Shown here piece by piece: positions 38,190-51,650 of a stretch of DNA of 64,000 bases (positions within the stretch are counted from its first letter, which is position 1; each line of letters starts with the position of its first letter). A model generated the notes under the pieces. That model was given only the letters and a program-made list of their open reading frames with translations. It was not told the DNA's origin and searched no databases. The stretch is from positions 35,659,797 to 35,723,796 of the forward strand of contig CP136061.1 of the NCBI GenBank assembly GCA_032622095.1, read 5' to 3'. Source of the stretch: Siphonodentalium dalli. Lineage: Eukaryota > Mollusca > Scaphopoda > Gadilida > Siphonodentaliidae. The translations under genes and the position numbers were made by a program.

Positions 38190-40471
38190 TAGTGATGTTC
38201 CGATAATCGGAATCGGCCATGAGCCGATAATAGCCCATCGGATATTAATCGTACCTCGCAGTTGAACATCGGCTTTTACTGATTGTCAAAAGAAACAGAA
38301 ACGTTCTAGTATCTAAGCGTGAAAGTATATACATGCTTTAATAAATGTACACAATACAACCGTAGTATTGAATATAAAACGCAGTTGTAACAACCTAAAA
38401 AGAAGTTATTGGCATCGTCCAAACAGTCTGGTATGATTATATATAAGCATGGCAATACACCTGCCCGACATATCCCTTGTAATATGAAGTTATTGGTTCT
38501 ATCGCGTGGACACGAAATAGATTAAACAACTGACCTCATTACAATGCACATGTAGTTTCCGGTTGAGCACATGCCATGCTGTGATGTCACATGTCAATAA
38601 TTTGAAGCACGCACTGAATGAATTAGTATAGTCGCGATCAGAACTGTCTTCAATAATGACCAACATGAGGATGGGCATAATTAGCTTTTTCGTCTGTAAG
38701 GGACAATATGGTGAAGTAGTCCCAAATTGCACTTGTTATTTTCGCTCCGCGATTCGCCATTGTTATAGTGATGCTCTCATTACAAGTTACGGCGTACGCT
38801 ATGAAATATGCTCAGCTCCACGTTAAGCTCGGAGGCGGTCTAGCGAAACAATAATTGAGTAGGCGGAACCATAAAAGCTTCTCAGAAAAATATGACAGCA
38901 ATTATTATCTATCAATCTAAATTTAGTTAATAATCATCGCATTCCATACATTGTCGCAACTAACAAGTATTCAATCAAGACTTTTATACCACGTGCAAGT
39001 GTTCCCCTTACGGTGATAATGTTACTCTGATTCGACACCTATGATCTCTTTGTCAAAACAACTACCGGCATACATCAAAGGCAGCACACAACTGATGTTG
39101 GCAGAAATGTCGTTGAAATATATATTTTTATGTATTTGGCTTTGAAACTATACCGGGATATGGAGTGCAATGGGTGTATATTAGGGGTGCCACGATTAAT
39201 CGTATAATCGATGAACTGTTGATAAAGCCGATAATCGATTACCATTTCCATCGTCGATTAATCTGTGTTATTTATATCGGATGTCAGAAGATGGTGGGTA
39301 TTATTGAATACCGTGTCTATTTTACACAGTTCTATCTACAACCGATGTGTTAACATCCTTTGATCGCGTACCAATGAGATTCCAATAACATGAGTACTAT
39401 TGATATATGTTGGAAACAGTCGGCAGTTCATTTGATGATGCGACATGGTTTCTCGTCGGATCGTTTTATATTCTACAAATTGGCCGCACTGCAGATTTGA
39501 ACACATTGTGACATCGTTGTATATTTTAGTATACTTGAAAGGTGGCAATATGTTTTGAAATGTGCCGACTGTCACCGTGTTCAATGAACTGAATGCACAC
39601 GCCCTTGTATCTAATTGGACCAATGGGATGTTGATTGACATTCTCTCTAAAACCAGGGAACAATATACCGGTATACCGGTATATATGGTATTTTAATCAG
39701 TGATGTTCTCCCCAATTGCATTGCAAGTGTACTTTGTTTGTATAAGTACAAATGTATACTTAGAAGTTACTAGTAAAGGCTATCGCATATCGTGTGGTGA
39801 TTGCTGATTGAAACAGACTGTTATCAAATACTTAAATTGCTCCGAGTCATGCAATTTGCAGGTGGGGCACACGTTTGTGATGGTTAACCACGTTCTGGAA
39901 GTTTGATGAAACTTATAGTTTCCATAACATTTGATTCCTTTATTTAGAAACAACCGGCGGTCCATTGTTCATTCCTACTTTCGTATTGTTTGTTTATGTG
40001 GCTATTCCTAAAACTTAAATTAATTGCTACGTTCTTTCTATTGAACTCACAAATTATAACTATAACATCGCTGAGAACTGTGCTGGTATTCAATACATTG
40101 TGCTCATTGGTCATTAACAGTGGTTTATGATGCATTTTATTAACGTAAAAATTACATCAGCCAATGTCTCAAATGACCAGCCACAGCGACAGTGCCGTTA
40201 TTGAGTTAACGAGCACCCAGTCAATAGGCCATATTACGGTATTCTTCCACTGATGTTATTAATATTAGGTACGATTAATCGATTATAGTCGATTATTGAC
40301 GACCGATTATCGATTATCAAAATTAATAGTCGTGGCACCTCTAGTGTATATAGGTCCATTATGGGAACAAACGCACAAAATATATAAACATCGGAATAGG
40401 AAATCGACCGATTGTGCCTCCAGTTATCGGAAATCGGTCCGATGGGCTTTTTCATTATAGGAACATCACTA
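38190..40471. mobile_element. hAT-like element (outer), TAGTGATGTTCC ends
   Basis: Ends TAGTGATGTTCCGATAA and TTATAGGAACATCACTA. Flanks GTTATCAG and TTTATCAG (38182-38189, 40472-40479) match at 7 of 8 bases. Subterminal ATCGGAATCGGCC and inverse. It contains another complete hAT-like element, so it was here first. Confidence 0.78.
39182..40343. mobile_element. hAT-like element (inner), 8-bp duplication GTGTATAT
   Basis: Ends TAGGGGTGCCACGATTAAT and AATAGTCGTGGCACCTCTA; GTGTATAT at 39174-39181 and 40344-40351. Subterminal runs of ATCGATTA. Nested within the element at 38190-40471. Confidence 0.85.
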
Positions 40472-40565
40472 TTTATCAGCATATTTCGAACCCAGGATCT
40501 GCACTGGAATGTGACACAGGCAAGCAATTAATAAGTACAATGTGGGGCTCCAAACTGTCCATCTA

Positions 40566-40919
40566 CCCTGCTGGACAAAACAAGTGTCCACTTAACCGCG
40601 GTGCCGTTAGCGTTGCCACCGCAGCTGAAATGCAACTACACCGCGGCTCCACCGGCTAACTACAGTTGGGCCGCCGTGTACTTGCCGTTTGGCCATGGTG
40701 TAGTTGCCGCTGTGTACGTTCATTAAATTGAAAAATAATGATACAAACCAGAAATCTTAACCATGGTGTACATGCGGTCCGGCCGCGGTGCAGTTGCCGT
40801 TCGCCCGTGGTGTACTTGCCGTTCGGCCGTGGTGCTCAACTGCAGTTACAAACTCTGACACCGTGGCCGAACGGCAAATACACCGCGGTGACAATGGACA
40901 CTTGTTTTGTCAAGCAGGG
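40566..40919. mobile_element. Foldback MITE with CCCTGCTGGACAAAACAAG ends
   Basis: 354 bp, 25-bp inverted ends with a single mismatch (CCCTGCTGGACAAAACAAGT then GTCCA; inverse at right), flanked by TA. The interior has repeated CCGCGGTG and GTTGCCGTTCGGCC motifs and is GC-richer than its surroundings. Confidence 0.83.
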
Positions 40920-41119
40920 TACCTTATTGTGAATACCTTTGATTGAACAGCTTACTTGGACATGCAGTCGGCCAGTCGCCACTACAATGTCTTGTCTAGA
41001 ACGTTTTGCATCAATATTTTTGTGGGGCGGATTAATACAATGTTTCCAATGAAGATGACTCCTCCTATCAGCTTGTCATCTATATTGATTGACAGCATGG
41101 TCAGTTTTGAGTGACAGGT

Positions 41120-42435
41120 TGAAATGTTCGATCCTAGTTTAGAAATGCACTTGTGGGCGACTACTCAAGTAGTAGGACATTTCCGAATAGCTTTGATTGT
41201 ACCATATTGTCGGAAACAAAGATATCAATGTTTTGTTTTCAGGTAATCAGCTCATACATGGCTTGCTTAAAGAGACGGGCAGCCTTCGTTGAATTTATAA
41301 TTTATAAATAACATTTATCAAATTATGATAATTTCCTCAAGAATATATTAATAGTATAGCATAATAATGATATGAATGTGATATTCACAAACATGCTTTG
41401 TGTATGAGATAATACAGGTCGACTGTTGTTCAGTTTCTCGTAAAAAGCGCAGTGGATTTTTTATAAGCAGAGTCACATCCTTATTTAGATTCGCGCACAT
41501 CATACATGTATGTCGATTGTAAAACCCCTAATTTGGTGTGTCTACAACTCATAGTAAATTCCTTATTCGGTATGTATTACCATATATAGGTTAGGAGAAA
41601 ATACCACAGCGCAACGGAATATTTTCATGGGACGATCCAATAGTTCCAAATGTTTGTCTATAAACAACAGTTCCGTAATGTTTTTTATGTTTGTTTACAT
41701 GACAAAGCATAGAAACGTGACAATACATGCCATGTATGCAATACTTATCATTGGTATTAAGAACAACATATGTCTATTATATAATATTCTTTCTGTTTAT
41801 AGCAGTTTTAGCGGACATGACTATTTTAACAGCTATACCCAAGCGAAGGCCACCTGTATCTTTCATGCGCAATATTATTTCATAAAAAAAATTTAAATTA
41901 TAAAATAAAATAATTAAAGGCACGCGAGGCCTTCATTGTCGAAAATATTCATATTTGTTCCAAACACCGTAAACAGAAAAACATTAAAACGCATACAGTT
42001 TCGTTCATATATACCATGACCATCGCGTAAACAGCATGTTATCATAAAGACCTACTATATTTTACCTAAGCAAAAGCCTGATTATGTTACAGAAGACAGC
42101 ACAATGCTACTGGCTAATCACACACAAATGGCATAAACGCTCTTTATTAGTTCCATATCAGGAATTCACCAACAAAGAACGCTCTTTATGTTTACCATCA
42201 TAATATAAACAAACACCAGAAAAGTAACTTTTTATGCTCTTGTTTACATAACAATAGTCAAACATATGACAATAACATACTGTTTATGCGATATTTCTTA
42301 TTTGTATACGGACAAAGTCTGTCTACATTTAGATGTTCTTTCTGTTTGTGGCGGTTTTTGACGGCTGGAAATATTTTCACAGGATACCCACCGCCAAGGC
42401 CAACCGTACCTTTAAACATAACTAACTAGACATAC
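41120..42435. other. Intron 2 sequence with dispersed ACGCTCTTTAT motifs
   Basis: No exon is seen between the foldback MITE and exon 2. AACGCTCTTTATT-like motifs at 42136 and 42179 recur at 38079, 46318, 49718, 49754, 60031 and 62426 and are probably ends or internal parts of another repeat family. Confidence 0.5.
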
Positions 42436-42651
42436 CTGATCAAAAGTTAGATTGATGTCAATCCAGTCACGAGCCTTCTGATATTCTTCATTCATCTCCA
42501 TTATATACAAGGTATCAACAGCATCAACAATGGTAGCTCCCAGTGATACGGCACCAAAGATGCTAGCACTATGACCACGCCGAGAAATAGGTCGGAGTTC
42601 ATTTGCTCCCCATGCATATTTCTCATAGCTAACCCAGGCATGCTTCATCAT
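42436..42651 (-). CDS. MAN1A: Golgi alpha-1,2-mannosidase, coding exon 2 (start of GH47 domain)
   Basis: Residues 204-275. Begins MMKHAWVSYEKYAWG and contains the ELRPIS, GHSASIFG and GATIVDAVDTLYIM motifs that open the GH47 (alpha/alpha)7 barrel. AG acceptor at 42652-42653 and donor CAG|GTATG at 42435. It is 72 whole codons, so phase 0 at both ends, and joins exon 1 (KVKE|MMKHAW) as in vertebrate MAN1A1. The intron before it is 9.0 kb and filled with repeats. Confidence 0.95.
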
Positions 42652-43534
42652 CTAAAATGACATATGATGTTTGTTGAGCACAATCTCATTTGTGAATTGT
42701 TCTATAGTTCTATAGTATGTATAAGATACATTAGAGTCTAGCATGATCACATTGATAAAGGCTTGCAGTTTATAACGGTAACATTATGTGTAACCAATTT
42801 TTCTTTAAGGATATGTTTATTTATTTTCAAGAAAAAATCCTCCCTGTACGGTGCTTATTTGGGACCCTACATTTTATTACATTTTCCACAAAAAATTGTA
42901 AGTCACTTACAAAATGTGTAGATTTGAAACAAAAGTCACTGACAAATTAATAACGCCATACACACAATGATCTAGGCTTAAAGGTCTTAGTTACATCAGG
43001 ACAAGTCTATTTACTAGTATTTCAGTTTTACATTTCTCGAATCTTCTTTCTTTAACCTTACCGCCCCTATGCAACATGCCATAGCTTAATGTCATCTCCA
43101 CTAAGGCCCATATGAGGTCGCAGTAACATAAATATGGTGTTTTTTCAGTTTATAATACGTTTTAAAACTATTACAAATGTCAAAAAATGGGCAAAATAGC
43201 TACATGTAGGTCTTTAGTAAACAAACTTTGCATGAGGTTGTAAAAGAAACAACGGGTTCGGCAAACATTCCTGGAAAATGCTCTATTAATGTACCGGTAA
43301 GGCTGACTGAAGGGGTCACTCTCGAAAAAAAAAAAGTGCGAAAGGGTACACAGGTTTTGAAAATGTACTGAACTAACTGAAGATACACAGGTTTTGAAAT
43401 CTCGTTCTAAATGACATTTACAGTTTTCGTGTTCTGCCATGATTTCTGTAATAGGCATACCATTGAACGATTTAATTGTAAGGATATGGTCAAGCTCCAT
43501 GCAGAGTTCAGTCGTCTGCTATGGTGACATAGCG

Positions 43535-45126
43535 TACTCTCGAGTTCCGAATAATCGTACATGTACGCTTATTATTTTCGCGATAAAATTCCCACCTGTA
43601 CGTTGCTTATTCACCCCTGTACGCTTATTTAATTTTCGACACATTGCACATTGAGATATGTGAAAAGATCGTCAATTCTCCGTTTCATATTGAAACAATG
43701 AAAGAAGATTGTCGCCAATTTCGGATAAACAATAACACCGGTAAGTCAAATGTTTGAACAACCCAAAACCACGTGGAGTAAACATCCTGTGCCCCCCGCC
43801 TTGATCGGAAAATGAGCGAGTCCATTCTCGATCTTGTCTCATCTATAGAAACTCTTCCGCGTTGGTGGGTTACATTTCAGTTTCGAGGGTGTGCTTATTT
43901 GGAATAATTTCTGGGTTATTCCATTTTTTGATCAGTCGAGCATGGTGTTACCTGGTGGTTTCATACTAACAATTGGGGGAATATTAATGGAATATAGTGA
44001 GTTAAGTGACCCAAATATTAGCATTGGATTATAGTAATCAGGTACCGGTAACAAAATAATGATCATTTGAGTTCATACGAATTATATACATGCATGTAAA
44101 AACTCCTGTGTCCACATTTTATCGGAAAAGTGGGCGAGTCTTGGTATGACGGACGTGTTATTTATAGAGTCGCTGGGTTAGATTGGGTTCGATGTGGGGT
44201 CAGTGAATTGTGGAAGCCTGGTGGTTTTTAATTGTGGTAAATTGTTATATATTAGGCCTACTAATCAGGATGATACATTATTTTGTTGCGTATCTGGCGA
44301 AAATGAGTAGTCAAACCGCATTTATTAGCGACGCACAGTGCATATAAATACTAACAGTCACCCGTTGGTAGCCCCTGACCTCGATTGGGAAATCTGTATC
44401 GTTTATCAACAGACTTCAAGGACAACATGGTTTAACCAGTAGGTGTTTTCTCTGTGCAACGTTCAAACATTGAGAAAGTTTTAACTCAACCAGACGTTAT
44501 TCCTGCTGGTTCGCGAAGTTTCACATACAAATTTGTTTTGTAGCTCACTACTAGTCTAATATTGCCTATTACATTGGTTGCATTTATACTAAGTACTAGT
44601 AGTATTGTTGTCAGTTCAATGTTATGAGTTATGTATTGAAAAAAACGTTCTTCAACAACATGTTTGTAGTATAATACAATTATTTGCCATGCCCCAAATA
44701 AAATATGTATAAATCAACCAACTCAATGATACAACAACATACTTGACACACACCATATACATTTACTAGTAATGTCACATTGTGTATTAAATGGTTGCAA
44801 ACATAAATATTCAGTTTTTCCGTTTAAGATTTTGTGGTAAATTGGTAATTTATAATGTCTATATTATACACATACATGTATGTTGTGTACTAGTATCCCA
44901 TAATGTAAATTCAAAGACTGATACTAATAATAGTACTCGATCGAATAATAGTACTGGGTGGAACATTTTTTTTATTTTCATTTGTGACTTTGGGACATCA
45001 CATACAGAAATTCCAAAAAATTCCCGCCTGTACTATTATTCCGCCCTGTACTATTATTTAATTTTTCAATATTTTCCCGCCTGGACTATTATTCCCACCT
45101 GTACTATTATTCGGAACTCGAGAGTA
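43535..45126. mobile_element. Element with TACTCTCGAGTTCCGAATAA ends
   Basis: Inverted ends TACTCTCGAGTTCCGAATAA and TTATTCGGAACTCGAGAGTA, 20 bp with at most one mismatch. GCG lies on both sides, so the target duplication may be 3 bp. Subterminal CCGCCTGTACTATTATT repeats at the right. No transposase. Confidence 0.7.
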
Positions 45127-46104
45127 GCGAGGGGACTGAACTGTTTTGCAGCTTGCATTTTCATTTTGTTTTGGACATTCTCCAAAAATAATATTTAGCA
45201 GACGATATCAGGAATCTTGTTTACCTGTGAGATTATGTAAAGCGAGGTACTCAACTGCACTGATTCATTTACTCGACCACACAAAATATTAAACTGGGTA
45301 CTCAACCACATATCGAGTAAGGCCAAAACGAAGAATACCTGTGTTTAGGGTAACCCGCCCGCCCCTACTCAAAACCTGCCGCTAAATTCCATTTTATCGT
45401 TTTTCAAATATTTCCTCCGACTTCATTTTATTTTTTTGTAATTAGGAATTCACGACTACGGAATTAGCTTAAACAAGTAAACCATTTCCTTGCAAATATC
45501 GTCAATTCATGAAAAACGGAAGTGCTGCCATTGTTGTTGTAGTATATTCGTATTCCCTCGTCATTGTTCGGCAAACCTCGCAGATTTCTCGAAAGCGGAA
45601 ACCAGAAAACACGCGATATGTATTAACTAGCAAATCGAAAGTAACCGGATATTTTGCCGATTGAATATGGCGGAAACACTTCCGTGTGCGGATAGATCTT
45701 GCGTTTTAGCTATTAAACTTCACAAATGCGTTCATATGAATCAAAATAGAAACATGGCGCCTGTCAACTATAGCACAGACATGTTGTCGTGCGTGAACCG
45801 GTACCACACGGATTCTGAACTGACAGAAAAGGACATAGTAATAAAATGTCAGATTAAAAATAATTCTGTACATGTACGTCACGTTCGCCTTGCCGTATGT
45901 GCCATTTCCAATGGAGGAACTCTTGTTAAATTCACCTTCTGAGTTGAATATTTCGCAAAATTTCTTAGTATTCGAGTCGGTGGATAAACAAAATATCATA
46001 AGTGTCTTGTGTGGGAAATTGAACAGTAATATGTCCACTCGTAGGATTTGGCCTGGAGCTTCAGCGTGAACATAAACTGTTTAATTTCCAACACTAGACA
46101 CTTA

Positions 46105-46726
46105 TCTATTATATATTTTGGAAGATATGTGTGTGTGTGTGATCGTGATGAACTCGAAAACTGCCGGACGGATTGAGCCCAAACTTCCTATCTAAGGGTA
46201 AAATTCCAGATGAAGTGGCATCGCATCGCTTCTGAGAACGTCAGAGCACCCATTCTCCACCCCCAGTCACAAAAATTACCGCCATTGGCACGGTGGTGTT
46301 AATCGCGTTGATAGTTAAAGAGCGTTCGTATCCGCAGTGTCGTCGATAAAGAGCGTATGTGTGTAATGTGATTATTACATCTGGGCGTGTGCGTGTAAGA
46401 CTGCATCCAGACATGAGCGTGTTGTGTGACGTACTTAGGGCTTTCTGCCCGAGGTGATCTTCACCTTGAAACAGGTACCCACAAACGTACCTATTTTAGG
46501 GACGGGTACCATCACGGGACGGCTACCATCATGTCTCTTGATTAAAAAGGTAGAATTAACTCAAAATAAATTAAACAATTAACGGATTTCGACGAAATTT
46601 GATACCTACGGATACTTTTATCGGGGGAGTGTTTTCGACGGGTCAAATTGTGACCCCGAACTGACCTTGACCTTCAAAATGGTAAATTCAAGGTCAAAGC
46701 CCGGACAAAGTCGGGTCACCTTCTAG
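46105..46726 (+). mobile_element. Helitron-like element, copy 1
   Basis: Starts TCTATTATATATTTTGGAAG and ends in a short hairpin (CCCGGACAAAGTCGGG) followed by TCACCTTCTAG and then T. TC start, CTAG end and a 3' hairpin about 10 bases upstream are Helitron traits. It shares both ends with 61802-62410. No Rep/helicase sequence. Confidence 0.7.
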
Positions 46727-48762
46727 TTCTATATATAATATCATTTAATATCATGCTGTACAGACCTTCTCAAAATAAGTGGCCCTTTTAACGCGGTCCT
46801 CAACGTGGTCGTAACGCCAACGTAACGCGGTTTTTGCGTTGATAACGCGTTGTTGATACGTTACGACCGCGTTGAAAATCAACGGACCGCGTTGAAGTTT
46901 AACGCAGTCTGCATTGAAGTTTAACGCAGCCCGCGTTTACGTTAAACACGTTGCGCTAATGATCAACGCACAGTCGCACACACGTTTTCAAATGTATGTT
47001 TTGTTTTTAAATATTTGATGAGGACACATAAAGAAACTGAATTTCAGTGATTTAATTCTGGTGAGAAAAACAGAATTTAACTGAATTATTAAACTTATAT
47101 ATACTACTATAGTACGGTAAAAAGTAAAAGTTAATATTTACCATACATGTATGCTTGCCAATACAATAGCGGACAATTACTGAAACATGTAACTTCTCTT
47201 CGAAGCCACGTTGAGTAAGTTTATTTCATCATCGTGAAAGTGACACGGCCTCATTGCGTGATCATTGTGGCAAACGATGTCCGCTAGCCAATCAAAACAG
47301 ACAAAGTTATGCTTGCACGTGTCCAGTCGAGAATTCTGTGTTTGAATCACAGTCAATCAATACAGAATATAAGCTGGTAGGAGGAGTCATCTTCACAAAG
47401 TTGCTACATGGTATAAAAATATCTTGCAGAAATTCCTTTGATCTAAATTTAATAATAACTTCAAAGAACGAGACAATGTCACCATTCAGCAGCGTGCGTG
47501 GTCCAATAGAGGTTCGCGATGGGGAAGTTATGTTTTCCTTGTATTAAAGGGCACTGATATCTGGATAATATTTTACGAACTACCGACAAGAGGCTAATGA
47601 AAGTCCGAATAATCAAGTCATGGTATTCTTCGACATAAATCACAAATCGTGTTTAATTTATAATGATTATTGGTTTATTTAATGCTACATGTACATGCAC
47701 GTGTATAGTGGTATACATAACGAGCGTCGACGTGAACATTTCTGGAATTTTTCATGGCGTTTGTTTATGGCGTATATAAACGCGCTTTATTGTTTCATAC
47801 AGTTTCGGCCGACATCGGAACTGACACAATACCCTTGGTCTATACATGAGCGTACAGGTAATCGACATTTAAACGGATATGACGCTGAATATTAAATATT
47901 CAAATAACACACATACATGTACATGTCCATAGCGACGTGACATCAATATGTTTTGTTTGTTAGCAGTCTCGATTACGTTTCCATTAATTCGTGCAGCGCG
48001 ATCAACGTGATTTACATTAATTTATTATTTTTTCCCGGAAAAAATTCTAAATGTGGGCCAATATGTAAAACATTTTAACACAAATCTATCATGCATTACT
48101 CCCATCACGTCAACAACATTGTATTATTTTGGAAACGTTCCATTTCGTTGATGGTTATCTCGACTGCGTTTGTTGCGTGACGGTTTACTCGACCGCGTTG
48201 TGATCAACGTGATCTACATTTATTTTATTAATTTTTTTCCCCGGAAAAATCTAAATGTGGGCCTATATGTAAAACATTTAACACTAATCAGAATGCATTA
48301 CTCTCGTCACGCAAACAACGTATTATTTTGGAAACATTCCATTTCGTTGACGGTTATCTCGACTGCGTTTGTTGCGTTGACGGTTAACTTGACCGCGTTT
48401 GTTGCATTGGCGGTCATGCCGATGTTTACATACTGCATGTACACATATCAATCAATTTTCAAATATGGGTGGAGTTACAGAAAATTATCTGGTGGTGGTG
48501 TGTGTGTGTGTGTTTTTTTTTAGCGGGACATTAAATTACCGTACATATATATTTTGTCCGGCATCGGCGTTTGAAATCAAATGGGTAAGCCATTATGTGT
48601 CGACTGTAGACTTGTGATTTGAATTGTTAATATTTTACGATGTACTTGTCAGTAGAAATGATAACGAATTTCGGAGAATACTGTAAATATATGTGCAAAA
48701 GAACTTTTTATTATATGAGATTTTGATGACTAGATATCGGCTTTCAAGAGAATACATTTAAC

Positions 48763-49662
48763 TAGGGTTGAAACGATTAATCGACTAGTCGTAGACGACG
48801 CTGAAATGTCAGAACGTCGACTCTGAATTTTGCCGTCAACTAGTCGGAACATAGTGTATTAGTTCCATGTATAACGTTTTCAAGATCGATTCCGACATAA
48901 ACGGTGTTAACTGCGCATAAGTTACGGTAAGTATAACATTTGGTGGCACCCGGAATTGACAGTGGTACTAGTATAGACACACACGGTGACCCGACTATTA
49001 ATTGAAAGTATGAAATTGACAACACAATGTCTCACTCGTCGTTTGAGGTCAAAGACATCACTGCGACATGATGGCAATGATTGACGCGGCTTTATCGTTT
49101 GTCGGAGACCGCTTTGATCTAGACACTGTGTATATTTCAATTGATCAATTGAAGGTCGCTTAAGGTGACGTCATTGTTGCTACCGTATATAAATGATACT
49201 GACATTAAGAACTGGCTATCGTATTCTACAAATAGCATATTCTATAGGGCATATTTAGTCGGAACATTAACATTTTATAGTGACACCGCTCAGCACCGGT
49301 TTATTGGTGATCACGTGACTAAACGAAATCTCGAACGCAGATATTAAATTTAAAACCTGTATAAATGATCGAGTTTCTAATCATTATCCACCACATGTCT
49401 AATTATATAATTACATTCAGTGTGTTGGATAAATATCAAGATGTTTACAGTATTATTTCCCAAATAAATTGGTGTCTATGCAGGGAAATGCGCTACGCAA
49501 TAGACCGTCATTGCATCAGTCATCAGTGTACGCCATGTACGATGAATTTTCCGTACCATGTTATGTTTGAAAGTTTTGATATCAGGTACCGACTAGTCGA
49601 CGCAACGCGACTTTTGGGTCTCGACTAGTCGACTCTGAAATTCACTAATCGTTTCAACACTA
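48763..49662. mobile_element. hAT-like element, 8-bp duplication CATTTAAC
   Basis: Ends TAGGGTTGAAACGATTAAT and ACTAATCGTTTCAACACTA; CATTTAAC at 48755-48762 and 49663-49670. Subterminal CGACTAGTCG palindromes. 900 bp, non-coding. Confidence 0.86.
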
Positions 49663-50580
49663 CATTTAACTCACTTGTTGTCAGTCTTGCAAAAAAATTC
49701 AAATTATCGCTTCTAATAAAGAGCGTACATGTTTACACCGAAATGTGGTATGTAATAAAGAGCGTTTAAATTATGATAGATTGTACTCGTTTTCAATGTA
49801 AAACCACAAACGTATGTAGATATAGATCGATAATAAAACGGTGGACATTTGTGTGTTTTTTTTGCGATTTCTGTGACATAATAATTGATGGTGACTATAT
49901 TAAAGTTTTCTTTTATAACCCTGAAATCTAGAAAAAATGTTTTGTCTAATTTGGTATCTACTGCGTCGGACGGCGCTTGGATCTTCAAATGTACATTGTA
50001 CATTGTTTTCAAATATTTGATTACGACAAATAAATAATGAATTGCAGTGATTTAATTCCGGTGAAAAAAAAAACTGAAGTTAACAATATTATTCAACTTA
50101 TTTTTCCTACGGTAAAAAGAAAGTTGATATTTATCATATGCTTGCCTACACAATAGCGGATTATACATTGTTCATGGTCTCTTCGAAGCACCATTGAATA
50201 CGAATGATTTCGTTATTTCATCATCAATGAATAAAGTAACACCTGAACAAGACTTCCATCGAGTGGTCACTAGCCAATCAAAACCGACGAAGTTATGACA
50301 GCTTGTTTTCAATCGAGAATTCCGTTTGAGTCGCATGGTATCACACTCCACTTTACCGAAGACACGCCCCGTATTGTATTTGCGTCTATTGACACCGCTG
50401 TCAATCATTCGCGGCATGCTTTTGATCCGCGGTCTGTTGGTTAAAGTGACAAATCACTGGTAACCAAATCTGAGCGCTGTTTGTTTTACATGTATTTCAC
50501 AACACATGGATAATTAATATTCTAAATTATTTGCATCACTGTACATGTATATCCATGTGTCAATTACGAACGTGCGTGTA

Positions 50581-50682
50581 AATGTAGATGTGTGTTTTAT
50601 CGTACCCTCACGAAGATTTCAAATGACATTCCGATGTCATTTGAAATCTTCGTGAGGGTACGATAAAACACACATCTACATT
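50581..50682. repeat. Perfect 49-bp inverted repeat with 4-base loop
   Basis: Arms 50581-50629 and 50634-50682 are exact inverses around TCCG. It lies inside the duplicated half of the 4.5-kb element. Perfect arms in otherwise diverged sequence indicate a recent or corrected palindrome, or an assembly or cloning artefact. Confidence 0.92.
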
Positions 50683-51650
50683 GGCGTACATGTTATTGAC
50701 CTTTATTAGGAGGTGACGCTGAATATTAAATATTCAAAGAATACACGTACATGTACATTGCGACGTGAACTCAAAGTTTTTTGTTTGTTAGAAATCTCAA
50801 TTGCATCTCTATTAATTAGTGCAGCGCGATCGATGTGATCTGCATTTATTTATTATTTTTTCCAGAAAAATTCTAAATGTAAAACATCACCAATAAATCA
50901 TGCATCACCCAAGCCAAACACACGGTCACCGGCTCGATTGATTACAACACTTTGTTCTGTTTCCTATCAGAAAATTGTATGAAACTAAAATTGGTGGCCG
51001 TCGTTCATTTTCTCTTTTCAATTTAATGTTTTTTTAATAAAATGAGTTCATGTCTCAAAGTTCATGTTTACAATGTTATTCAATAATTATTATTACAGTT
51101 GATAAGCTATTCTCCCGACCTCGTTTGTTGCGTTGACGGTTATCTCGACCGCGTTTGTTGCGTTGGCGGTCGTGCCGACCGCGTTATGTTGCGTTGGCGG
51201 TTTCCTCGACGGCGTTGGAGTAACGTTACTCCAACGCGGTCGTAACACGGTCGGGAGGGCCATTACTTTTGAGAAGGTCTGTATACATGTCATTGAACTT
51301 CTGTAACACCATTAAACTGATTAAAGCTACCATGACATTGATTAGTGTGACAATGACTTGCCCAAGCTTTATACGAGTGACACTGGCAGACGATTAGAAG
51401 GCACGAATACTTAAATACTAGTACTATCCCCCGTGAAAAATAAAATGAAAAAATAAAATTAAATGAAGTACCGCCCGCCCGCCTCTGTTTTTTTCCTTCA
51501 TGTTACCCTAAACTCAGGTATTCTTCCTTTTGGCCTAATGATAGTGACCCCTTCAGCCTATAAAGTAAGGGTGTGAAAGAATAAGAGATAGAGTGCTATG
51601 ATTTGAGATGCCAAAAAGTTGGATACAGAATGAATTGCATATAAAAGTAC

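Larger units (their letters stand above)
46761..51281. mobile_element. 4.5-kb TA-flanked element with CAGACCTTCTCAAAA ends
   Basis: CAGACCTTCTCAAAA at the left and TTTTGAGAAGGTCTG at the right, TA on each side. Subterminal blocks repeat GACCGCGTTTGTTGCGTTG-like motifs (46790-46970, 48115-48420, 51116-51260). Interior segments at 46985-47345 and 47990-48060 have diverged second copies at 49990-50345 and 50820-50880, so half of the element was duplicated. It holds a hAT-like insertion. Confidence 0.65.
45318..51538. mobile_element. Composite region bounded by AGGCCAAAACGAAGAATACC repeats
   Basis: The left segment (45318-45362) AGGCCAAAACGAAGAATACC ... TTAGGGTAAC ... CGCCCGCC has an inverted partner at 51470-51538 (GTTACCCTAAACTCAGGTAT, TCTTCCTTTTGGCCT). 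It encloses a Helitron-like copy, a TA-flanked element and a hAT-like element. Whether the whole is one mobile unit is unclear. Confidence 0.5.
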
